A model generated the notes under the pieces. That model was not told where the DNA came from and ran no database searches. It saw only the letters and a list, made by a program, of their open reading frames with translations. A stretch of DNA of 5,180 nucleotides from ZC4RG29 sp036273935 (GTDB lineage Bacteria; Bacteroidota; Bacteroidia; Cytophagales; Cyclobacteriaceae), in assembly GCA_036273935.1 (NCBI GenBank), contig DASUGQ010000494.1:1-5180 (forward strand). The letters run 5' to 3'. The translations under genes and the position numbers were made by a program. Shown here one piece after another: positions 1 through 4,833 of this stretch (the first letter of the stretch is position 1; each line of letters starts with the position of its first letter).

Positions 1-102
1 ATGACGTCCGCTGCCTGTCAGAATCCCTCCCTCACTTACATGGCCATTACGGCGCGTGCGGCAGCCTATGCTGTTGATGAACTTAAGAAGATGAATTTAT
101 AA
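1..102 (+). CDS. GMC family oxidoreductase, C-terminal end only (partial)
   Basis: An open frame runs in from the left edge and stops with TAA at 100-102, leaving 33 residues. The visible tail contains CQNPSLTYMAITARAA, which matches the C-terminal motif of GMC (glucose-methanol-choline) flavoprotein oxidoreductases, where an Asn-Pro followed by Leu-Thr-x-Met-Ala lies next to the flavin site and precedes the last helix. Family members oxidise sugars or alcohols using FAD. The identification is strengthened by the next gene, a gluconate 2-dehydrogenase subunit 3-like protein only 9 bases downstream, the usual partner of this enzyme in Bacteroidota. The ATG at base 1 is an internal Met; the true start and the FAD-binding domain lie outside the window. 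The substrate cannot be told from this fragment. Confidence 0.85.
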   Translation: MTSAACQNPSLTYMAITARAAAYAVDELKKMNL

Positions 103-111
103 TAACCGATC

Positions 112-690
112 ATGACCAGAAGAGAAGCGATTTCCAGAACTGCATTTTTATTAGGCATTCCGACGATCATTGGTGCGGAAGCTTTTATCTCGGGTTGCAC
201 ACCAAAGAGGAATATCTTTAACGAGCCTGACTTTTCACCGGAAAAGATTGCCTTTCTGGATGAAGTTGGTGAAACCATTCTACCCACCACCCCGAGTTCT
301 CCGGGAGCGAAGGCTGCACAAATCGGGGAGTTCATGAAGGTTATTGTCACGGACTGCTATGAAGAAAATGATCAGAAGATTTTCATGGAGGGACTTGGCC
401 AGATCAATGAAAAGTCCAGGCAAGATTTCGGAAAAGACTTCGTAGAACTTTCTGCCGAAGATAAGCTTACCTTGTTGAACAGCATCCACGATGAAATGAA
501 CGCTTACAATGACACGAAGAAAAAAGGTGATCCCAATCATTATTTTTCGTTGGTAAAGCAACTCACCCTGTGGGGATATTTTACTTCAGAAATTGGATCC
601 ACCAAAGCCTTAAATTATTTGCCGCTGCCTGGTAAATACGAAGGATGCATCCCTTACCAAAAGGGCGATAAGCTTTGGGCAGCGATTTAG
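112..690 (+). CDS. Gluconate 2-dehydrogenase subunit 3 family protein
   Basis: This 192-residue protein is the small accessory subunit that accompanies membrane-associated GMC dehydrogenases, probably helping export or anchor the flavoprotein. The N-terminus has a twin arginine (residues 3-4, TRREAIS), a hydrophobic stretch (about 11-27) and a lipobox-like ISGC with Cys29, suggesting Tat export and possibly lipid anchoring. The Gluconate_2-dh3 domain covers roughly residues 42-190. Recognisable blocks are ETILPTTPSSPGAKAA (54-69, usual form T-I-x-P-x-T-x-x-S-P-G-A-K-A), DCY (81-83), and the C-terminal signature LTLWGYFTSEIGSTKALNYL followed by PGKYEGC (151-179). Length is normal for the family. 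The ATG lies 9 bases after the upstream GMC stop, so the two are an operon. No strong Shine-Dalgarno is visible. Known of the family: the partner can be a gluconate, sorbitol or other sugar dehydrogenase; which one is not determinable here. Confidence 0.9.
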   Translation: MTRREAISRTAFLLGIPTIIGAEAFISGCTPKRNIFNEPDFSPEKIAFLDEVGETILPTTPSSPGAKAAQIGEFMKVIVTDCYEENDQKIFMEGLGQINEKSRQDFGKDFVELSAEDKLTLLNSIHDEMNAYNDTKKKGDPNHYFSLVKQLTLWGYFTSEIGSTKALNYLPLPGKYEGCIPYQKGDKLWAAI

Positions 691-800
691 TGGACACTCA
701 CCAGGAGTTATCGTTGAATTATTTCTAACGTCAGGATACACCTGAGCGTGAGGAGAGATTTATTGAAGTTCACACATCATATTGAAGTATAGGTGTCCAC
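690..800. repeat. 8-bp inverted repeat enclosing 95 bases
   Basis: GTGGACAC at 690-697 is the exact reverse complement of GTGTCCAC at 793-800; one further G-U pair (698/792) could extend it. The left arm overlaps the last base of the TAG stop of the subunit 3 gene. The hairpin at 728-749 lies inside. I see no target-site duplication and no reading frame inside, so calling it a mobile element is not justified; it may be a long-range stem in the 3' untranslated region or chance. Confidence 0.3.
728..749 (+). terminator. Hairpin after the dehydrogenase operon, possible terminator
   Basis: ACGTCAGG (728-735) pairs with CCTGAGCGT (741-749) through a 5-base loop ATACA, giving eight base pairs with one bulged G at 746. 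It begins 38 bases after the stop codon of the subunit 3 gene. No U-run follows directly (the next bases are GAGGAGAGATTTATT), so it is not a classical intrinsic terminator; it may instead stabilise the 3' end of the mRNA. Confidence 0.4.
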
Positions 801-807
801 ATATTTG
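800..807 (+). promoter_or_regulatory. Promoter-like -7 element (CATATTTG)
   Basis: CATATTTG matches the Bacteroidota -7 consensus TAnnTTTG at five of its six fixed bases. The 11 bases ATATTTGCATC (801-811) are identical to those in the tRNA-Leu promoter at 5016-5026. The expected -33 TTTG about 19 bases upstream is absent (TCAT at 777-780). If used, it would start a transcript near 814 and give the VOC gene a leader of about 260 bases. Confidence 0.25.
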
Positions 808-1080
808 CATCTCTTAATCGCATACTACAGCGACAACTCCATCTTTCTGCATCGACTATTAATACCTGTCGTATTCAGCCGCTAAGATTGTCGCATTCAA
901 ACTGCCATAGCATGATCTTTATTACCGAGATTTGTTTCATAACAAAACGACATTATAGGAACAACTATATTTTAACCTGCCTCTCTTTCGCCATCTTTTC
1001 ATGGTAATAGTACCCTGACAATTACTGGTATCCGACCCGTTCCTCACTAACAGGCAGGAGATAGAAGATATGAACAATGA

Positions 1081-1539
1081 ATGGTAGATAAAGCTATGGC
1101 AAAAAACAAATTACTAAGAATGCACAATGTCGGCATCGTTGTAGAATCCCTCGATGACGCAATCTCTTTTTTCACGGAGATAGGCCTGAAGCTCGAACAA
1201 CGTGCCACAGTCGAAGGTGAATGGGCGGGGCGCGTTACCGGCTTGGGCTCCCAGTGCGTAGAGATTGCTATGATGGTTACTCCCGATGGCCACAGCCGGC
1301 TTGAACTTTCAAGATTTCTCACCCCGCCTACTATCGCAGATCACCGTACTGCCCCTGTGAACGCTCTCGGCTACCTACGCATCATGTTCACAGTTGATAA
1401 TATTGACGCCATGGTATCCAGGCTTATTAAGCATGGGGCTCAACTTGTAGGCGAAGTGGTTCAATACGAAAACTCGTATCGTCTCTGCTACATTCGTGGA
1501 ACCGAAGGGCTACTTATCGGACTGGCAGAGGAATTATAA
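1081..1539 (+). CDS. VOC family protein (glyoxalase/bleomycin-resistance fold)
   Basis: This protein of at most 152 residues has two beta-alpha-beta-beta-beta repeats of the vicinal oxygen chelate fold. The first begins at LLRMHNVGIVVESLDDAISF (11-30), followed by FFTEIGLKLE. RLELSRF (73-79) ends the first half. The second runs GYLRIMFTVDNIDAMVSRL (97-115), then GEVVQY and YIRGTEGLLIGLAEEL (137-152). Likely metal-site positions are His15, Glu75 and Glu142; the usual second-half His is Arg100, so a full H-E-H-E site is not present. Family members include isomerases, dioxygenases and resistance proteins; the substrate is unknown. The start is uncertain: ATG at 1081 gives MVDKAMAKNK, while ATG at 1096 (MAKNKLLRM) fits remembered relatives better. 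AGGAG at 1056-1060 is best spaced for ATG 1070, which opens only a five-codon frame. It probably belongs with the two downstream genes. Confidence 0.88.
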   Translation: MVDKAMAKNKLLRMHNVGIVVESLDDAISFFTEIGLKLEQRATVEGEWAGRVTGLGSQCVEIAMMVTPDGHSRLELSRFLTPPTIADHRTAPVNALGYLRIMFTVDNIDAMVSRLIKHGAQLVGEVVQYENSYRLCYIRGTEGLLIGLAEEL

Positions 1540-1588
1540 ATCCATTGGTGAAAATTTAACATTTGTTTCAATCATCAATTATGGATTT
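1538..1588 (+). other. Long imperfect hairpin after the VOC gene
   Basis: AAATCCA (1538-1544) pairs with TGGATTT (1582-1588). After a three-base bulge on the right side (1579-1581), TTGGTGA (1545-1551) pairs with TCATCAA (1572-1578) with one G-U. This makes about 14 base pairs closing a 20-base loop. It starts inside the VOC stop codon, fills most of the 84-base gap before the DUF1772 gene, and is followed by GAAAAAAAT, not a U-run. It could be an mRNA processing or stability element within the operon. Confidence 0.3.
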
Positions 1589-1623
1589 GAAAAAAATATG
1601 TCCGCTAAACAAATTATCAATAT

Positions 1624-2124
1624 ATGAATAGTCGCATATTGAGTGCTCTCACACTTCTTCTGGTGATGCTTGTTACTGGCGTATTTTGGGGTACATGGTT
1701 TACGCTTACCCGTAGCCTTGATGTATTTCCTGCCGATAATTTTATACGCATAGGCAAAACAATCATTAGCAATGTTGCCTGGCCGATGCGCATTCTGATG
1801 CCGGCCACATTGTTAACCTTGCTTTGGCTTTGCCTGATCGCTGCAAAGGTTCGTCCTTCATTTTACTTTTTTGCAGGGTCATTCCTCCTCATGTTGATCA
1901 CCTTACTGATCACCGTAATGGTGGAAGTACCAATAGATGATCAGATAAAAACCTGGACAGTCAATACGATTCCCGACAACTGGACAGCACTGCGAGCCAG
2001 GTGGGATACGTTTCATGCCCTCAGAACTTTTACCAGCATTCTTAGCTTTGTTGCTCTAAGTATCGGAGTAGTATTCGGAAATAAGAATGACGCACTTCTA
2101 CACCGTCGACAAAAAGCAATATGA
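1624..2124 (+). CDS. DUF1772 domain protein (anthrone oxygenase-like membrane protein)
   Basis: This 166-residue inner-membrane protein has four hydrophobic segments at about residues 5-27, 54-74, 78-100 and 132-152. Between the third and fourth lies the DUF1772 signature: VEVPIDDQIKTW (100-111), then P-x-NW (117-120) and RARWDTFHALRT (124-135). In the better-studied fungal relatives this family acts as a cofactorless anthrone oxygenase, but most bacterial members have no demonstrated activity, so no reaction is assigned. Length is typical. The ATG has no Shine-Dalgarno; it overlaps the TGA of a nine-codon frame beginning at 1598. The gene ends in ATGA shared with the next gene, implying translational coupling. 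It starts 84 bases after the VOC gene and likely shares its transcript. The C-terminus is short, basic and presumably cytoplasmic. Confidence 0.85.
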   Translation: MNSRILSALTLLLVMLVTGVFWGTWFTLTRSLDVFPADNFIRIGKTIISNVAWPMRILMPATLLTLLWLCLIAAKVRPSFYFFAGSFLLMLITLLITVMVEVPIDDQIKTWTVNTIPDNWTALRARWDTFHALRTFTSILSFVALSIGVVFGNKNDALLHRRQKAI

Positions 2125-2579
2125 CAGGTTTAGCATACAAAGCAGCCTTACCTAACCCCCTGCTGGAACCCTTGGCTGTATTGATAGGAGAATGGGAGAC
2201 GATCGGATCTCATCCCTACCTTCCTGGCATAACACTTCACGGGCGCGCTTCCTTTAGCTGGATTGATCAAGGTGCGTTTTTAATGCTGCGTTCAGAAAAT
2301 GATGAAGGGAAAATTCCCAGCGGCATTTCCATCTTTGGAAGCGATGACGCTACCGGAGAACTCTTTATGTTGTACTTCGATGAGCGAAAAGTTTCAAGAA
2401 AGTATGAGGTTTCATTTCACGACAAGGTTTTGAGGTGGTGGAGAAATGATCCCGCGTTCTCACAACGATTTACCTGCGAGATCACCCATAACGATACCAT
2501 GATTGCCAAAGGTGAGATGTGCAAAGAGGGAACGATCTGGGAGAAGGATTTAGAACTAACATACAGACGTGTTAACTAA
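2121..2579 (+). CDS. Small soluble protein, probably calycin/lipocalin-like beta-barrel
   Basis: This 152-residue protein has no signal peptide or membrane segment. It opens with PLLEPLAVLIGEWETIGSHP (13-32); the G-x-W after a short helix is the usual first-strand motif of lipocalin-like and DUF1579-type barrels. Alternating strands follow: GRASFSWIDQGAFLML (41-56), SGISIFGSDDATGELFMLYF (67-86), DERKVSRKYEVSF (87-99), then two Trp at 106-107 and a final strand EKDLELTYRR (141-150). The conserved DERxVSRKYEVS block is one I recognise from uncharacterised homologues in several phyla; the ligand is unknown and the fold is inferred. Its ATG lies inside the stop of the DUF1772 gene (four-base overlap, ATGA), so the two are coexpressed. 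It is the last gene of this cluster: the next gene lies on the other strand. Confidence 0.85.
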   Translation: MTGLAYKAALPNPLLEPLAVLIGEWETIGSHPYLPGITLHGRASFSWIDQGAFLMLRSENDEGKIPSGISIFGSDDATGELFMLYFDERKVSRKYEVSFHDKVLRWWRNDPAFSQRFTCEITHNDTMIAKGEMCKEGTIWEKDLELTYRRVN

Positions 2580-2601
2580 AACGGCATAAGCGACATCTCC
2601 A

Positions 2602-2670
2602 CGTTTCCCTGCCTTTGGTATTGCGCGTAAGCTTGCGCAATCGCTCACCAAAAAAATTGCACTCCTGAAT
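2602..2670 (+). repeat. Segment resembling the 3' end and terminator of tRNA-Leu
   Basis: Compared with the tRNA-Leu 3' region at 5110-5169 in the same orientation, this segment shares, in order: CGTTTCCC against CGATTCCC; an exact CCTTTGGTA (2612-2620 and 5119-5127), which is the tRNA acceptor strand and discriminator; a hairpin with GCGT, CTT and CGCAAT in both; and an exact CTCCTGAAT (2662-2670 and 5161-5169). Spacing differs by 8 bases. There is no 5' half of a tRNA here (no GCCAAAG acceptor strand, no anticodon arm). It could be a decayed duplicate or attachment-site relic; chance is not excluded. Confidence 0.4.
2620..2641 (+). terminator. Hairpin, likely terminator of the VOC-DUF1772-calycin cluster
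   Basis: ATTGCGC (2620-2626) pairs perfectly with GCGCAAT (2635-2641) around an 8-base loop GTAAGCTT. It lies 40 bases after the stop of the calycin-like gene. The following bases are CGCTCACC and then a run of A, so there is no U-tract on this strand. Because the stem is nearly symmetric, it could also serve minus-strand transcripts arriving from the gene at 2826-3344, where the A-run would read as U before the stem rather than after it. Confidence 0.45.
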
Positions 2671-2825
2671 TAACAAAAATTAATAACTGCAGGATTCGAC
2701 CCAATACAGGTGTTGCTCGTCCCTAACCCGCTTTTCAAAGGAGCACTCATTTCGCTGGTCCCGCTCTTGCCTGTTGTGGTGACTCCACGCCCCAACAACG
2801 CCGGAGGAAAAAAATTAAGGAAAGA

Positions 2826-3344
2826 CTATTCTTCTTCTGGCGCTATTATACTTCTTATTTCTTCTGTTTCAACTTTCCATGAATCGATAAACGAATCCCT
2901 GCATTGATGGGCCAGTTCATAAGCTTTTAAGCTTAGTTCTGTTCTCCTTGCATCACCGGTCAGTGCATCGTTCTCCAGGACTTCCTTGAAATGCACCATC
3001 GCTGTTGCTACTTCTGCGCTCTCCACGACTGCCAGTTGCCCCCAATACAATTGCCAAAACCTGGCAACTGCCTTACCCCTATCGTCCTCATTTATTGGGT
3101 TGGCAATCCTCGACGTCACATCGGCGGCCTCTAAGTAAAGTGAAAACTGTCGCTCATAAAAAGGCTTTTTGGCTTCCCTTTGGGCCTGCGCAAGAGTCAT
3201 GTTGTATTGTCCATTTCTTGCTGTGCGATCCGCAGTGGCATTCTGTTTGAATTGAATGATACCTACTATAATTCCCGCTAAGACAAGAGCAGGACCGATA
3301 GCCCTTATTAGCAGATCAGCACGATCCTTAGTTTCTGGGTTCAT
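2826..3344 (-). CDS. Membrane-anchored protein of unknown function
   Basis: This 172-residue protein has one N-terminal membrane segment (about residues 13-31, IRAIGPALVLAGIIVGII) and no cleavage site, so it is probably a signal anchor. The rest is mainly helical and charged: QAQREAKKPFYERQFSLYLE (53-72), then A-x-x-T-x-x-I-A (74-81), then ARFWQLYWGQLAVVESAEV (94-112) and AMVHFKEVL (115-123). The FWxLYWGxLxxVE block recurs, from memory, in uncharacterised membrane proteins of several phyla; no function is assigned. The gene stands alone on the minus strand, converging on the plus-strand cluster that ends at 2579. The ATG at 3344-3342 is preceded by A/T-rich sequence without a Shine-Dalgarno. 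A repeat-rich region lies 37-154 bases upstream and may be its leader. The downstream 246 bases show no clear minus-strand terminator. Confidence 0.75.
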   Translation of the reverse strand: MNPETKDRADLLIRAIGPALVLAGIIVGIIQFKQNATADRTARNGQYNMTLAQAQREAKKPFYERQFSLYLEAADVTSRIANPINEDDRGKAVARFWQLYWGQLAVVESAEVATAMVHFKEVLENDALTGDARRTELSLKAYELAHQCRDSFIDSWKVETEEIRSIIAPEEE

Positions 3345-3380
3345 TATTGTCAGTGTTTATGTGTCTTAAGAAAAATAAGG

Positions 3381-3494
3381 CTCAACGTTGGAATTCATTT
3401 TGTGACTGGATGATAATTAAAGCAGACTAATGTACTTTGATTAGAGGCAATCTCAAATTACTGACTAACGTACTCTCAATAATCCAACATTGAG
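3381..3494. repeat. 12-bp imperfect inverted repeat enclosing 90 bases
   Basis: CTCAACGTTGGA (3381-3392) and TCCAACATTGAG (3483-3494) are reverse complements at 11 of 12 positions, the exception being a C against A. Within the span, GACTAATGTACT (3425-3436) and GACTAACGTACT (3463-3474) form a direct repeat, 11 of 12 identical. No target-site duplication or coding frame is visible. The arms could be ends of a small non-autonomous element, or a stem in the leader of the minus-strand gene starting at 3344. Confidence 0.45.
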
Positions 3495-3498
3495 GGTA
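3471..3498 (-). promoter_or_regulatory. Ten-base-pair hairpin upstream of the minus-strand gene
   Basis: TACTCTCAAT (3471-3480) pairs with ATTGAGGGTA (3489-3498) around the loop AATCCAAC, giving ten consecutive pairs with a single non-Watson-Crick pair (T3474/G3495; A-C if read on the minus strand). Its right arm and loop coincide with the right arm of the longer inverted repeat at 3483-3494, so the hairpin and the long-range stem cannot form together. It lies 127 bases upstream of the minus-strand start codon. Confidence 0.4.
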
Positions 3499-3798
3499 AT
3501 TAAAAGTGAAACTGTCGCATTCGTTTCGGTTTTGTTTTCCGGTTTCCAGTCTTCCAATTCTTTGCCCTAAAGGAGAAAAGAACTAACTTAGTTGTACCCG
3601 GTCAAAGGTGAAAAGATTTTATCCTCATACTCATCTGCTGTTCGCATGCTCTGAATCACACGAGAATAAAAGAGGCTTACAACCGATCTTTGATAACTTG
3701 ATGTAAAGGTTAACGATACCTTTCAATACATCCAACTAGAATTTCTTTTGACTTATATATCATAGAATCAATAGACATTTTAAACAAATCCAAGATGT

Positions 3799-4833
3799 AT
3801 GAAGACCCAACTCTTTATCCGATTGTTTGAATTTTTCATTATCCTGAGCATTCTTGAAGCGTGCCGATGTCCGGGAGATTGCCCGATAGCATGGCAGCCA
3901 CGTGCATTCGCACCAGTGTTTTACGGAATTCGCGACTACGATCATCTTGCATCCGATCCTTCCAGTCCACCGGGCAAATGTCGTATCTTTTATCCAACCG
4001 TTGATGGATCTCCCACAGGAGCGCCTCCGTTGGAAGGCTGCTGCAAATATCCGTTGATCATTTTGATTCATGGCAATTGCCAGGGTGATAACGATCACTA
4101 CAAGAAATGGTTTTTGTTGCCTGCTCAACTCGCCAGAAGCGGATATGTTGTCCTCGTCCCATCCGTGCCTTCTATCAGCAATTTGCCCAGTCCAACACAT
4201 CCAGCCATCGCTGCGATAGAGAATTTTCGAACCTGGATACTCAATGCTTGGGAGTTTCATGAGCTTGTCCATCCAAATACCGGAGTGATTGGGCATTCGT
4301 TCGGTGCACCCATCGGCGCCAGTTTCAGTAAAGCAAACAGTAATGTCAAAGCGTTCGCTTCACTTTCAGGGCAATACGAAGGTGTAAATGATTATCTGAC
4401 AATGAATATACCCATCCTGTTTATGAGAGGTCATCCGACATCCGATATCGGTGAGGCTCTCGTCGGATTCAATTGGGCCGGCACACCACAACCGAAGCAT
4501 CGGGCGGAATTCGTGGAGGGATTTCATTGGGACTACATGCTGCCTTCTCAGGTGAATTGTACAAACAGCATGGGTCGAGGTGATTGTGCGAAAGCGCCTC
4601 AACTCACCACGGAACTGATTACGATGTTCTTTACACGATACCTGAGCCGGGGCACTTCGGTTAATACCGCTGTGCCGTTGAGTCTTATTCCTCCAGACCT
4701 CACCCTAACCACCGAGCAACAGTTCTTTGCAGGAGGAAATTATCTTAGCGCATTCGATAACCTTGGAAGCGGATGCAGCGTCACGTTGACATGGGAGACA
4801 TCTGAAGGCAGCGGCGCAACAACAAAGCCATAA
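3799..4833 (+). CDS. Secreted alpha/beta hydrolase, probable lipoprotein
   Basis: This 344-residue protein starts with a short basic and hydrophobic signal (residues 1-19) ending in a lipobox-like LEAC with Cys22, so it is probably lipid-anchored outside the inner membrane. The catalytic domain is an alpha/beta hydrolase of the lipase/cutinase-like type: YPLIILIHGN (84-93) supplies the oxyanion-hole HG, GYVVLVPSVPS (115-125) is the next strand, and GVIGHSFGAPIGAS (162-175) is the nucleophile elbow with Ser167. His243 in EGFHWDY is the likely catalytic base; Asp216 after IPILFMRGHP is the best acid candidate. Ten cysteines (22, 24, 28, 61, 81, 82, 94, 254, 263, 326) suggest disulfides. The C-terminal 60 residues (about 285-344) are a low-similarity tail. 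The reaction is presumably ester hydrolysis, with unknown substrate. The gene stands alone; its ATG lacks a Shine-Dalgarno. Confidence 0.85.
   Translation: MKTQLFIRLFEFFIILSILEACRCPGDCPIAWQPRAFAPVFYGIRDYDHLASDPSSPPGKCRIFYPTVDGSPTGAPPLEGCCKYPLIILIHGNCQGDNDHYKKWFLLPAQLARSGYVVLVPSVPSISNLPSPTHPAIAAIENFRTWILNAWEFHELVHPNTGVIGHSFGAPIGASFSKANSNVKAFASLSGQYEGVNDYLTMNIPILFMRGHPTSDIGEALVGFNWAGTPQPKHRAEFVEGFHWDYMLPSQVNCTNSMGRGDCAKAPQLTTELITMFFTRYLSRGTSVNTAVPLSLIPPDLTLTTEQQFFAGGNYLSAFDNLGSGCSVTLTWETSEGSGATTKP

Larger units (their letters stand above)
691..1080. other. Gene-free stretch between the dehydrogenase operon and the VOC gene
   Basis: I see no convincing reading frame on either strand across these roughly 390 bases. 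It contains a bulged hairpin (728-749), an 8-bp inverted repeat whose arms lie at 690-697 and 793-800, and a promoter-like CATATTTG at 800-807. Another -7-like string, TATATTTT (966-973, seven of eight to TAnnTTTG), has no matching -33 TTTG at the normal distance. The VOC gene promoter is probably within 800-1060 but cannot be fixed from sequence alone. Confidence 0.6.
2580..2825. other. Convergent intergenic region
   Basis: Two converging genes end on either side. Apart from the tRNA-end-like segment and hairpin described separately, the region contains CTTT-TC-AAAG (2731-2740) inside CCCTAACCCGCTTTTCAAAGGA, reminiscent of short palindromic intergenic sequences frequent in Bacteroidota, and a broken hairpin near 2773-2797 (GTTGTGG against CCAACAAC, one bulge). 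The plus-strand open frame starting at 2710 has no recognisable protein and runs into the opposite gene, so I treat it as chance. Confidence 0.5.
3345..3798. other. Divergent intergenic region with repeats, no gene
   Basis: These 454 bases separate the minus-strand membrane protein from the plus-strand hydrolase and must hold promoters for both. No reading frame of substance is visible. The part near the minus-strand gene holds nested repeats (3381-3498). Further right are an odd palindrome AACTAA-C-TTAGTT (3581-3593) and GAAAC/GTTTC arms (3508-3512, 3523-3527). For the hydrolase, TACCTTTC (3717-3724) is one base from the -7 consensus, but the nearest TTTG (3689-3692) is 24 bases away instead of 19-20. 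Confidence 0.55.

Noticed and set aside
889..898. TGTCGCATTC repeated at 3513-3522, with a near copy at 867-876
   Set aside because: About a dozen exact 10-mer pairs are expected by chance in a window of this size, and the contexts do not match.
1598..1623. Upstream extension of the DUF1772 gene to ATG 1598
   Set aside because: It is in a different frame and stops at the annotated start codon.
2787..2795. ACGCCCCAA, the reverse complement of the last nine bases of the window
   Set aside because: An isolated inverted 9-mer match; dozens are expected by chance, and no flanking similarity supports it.
2710..2907. Open frame of 65 codons on the plus strand
   Set aside because: Composition is odd (proline- and valine-rich start), there is no ribosome site, and it runs into the opposite-strand membrane protein gene, which has clear protein-like features.
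3472..3568. Minus-strand open stretch reading like KELEDWKPENKTETNA
   Set aside because: It looks protein-like but has no start codon between its flanking stops and no homology I recognise; it overlaps the hairpin region.
3581..3593. AACTAA-C-TTAGTT operator-like palindrome
   Set aside because: A single short palindrome, about one expected by chance, not placed at a recognisable promoter.
3760..4296. Long minus-strand open frame (178 codons) opposite the hydrolase gene
   Set aside because: Its translation has no recognisable motifs, while the plus strand encodes a full alpha/beta hydrolase with signal peptide and nucleophile elbow; it is an antisense shadow.
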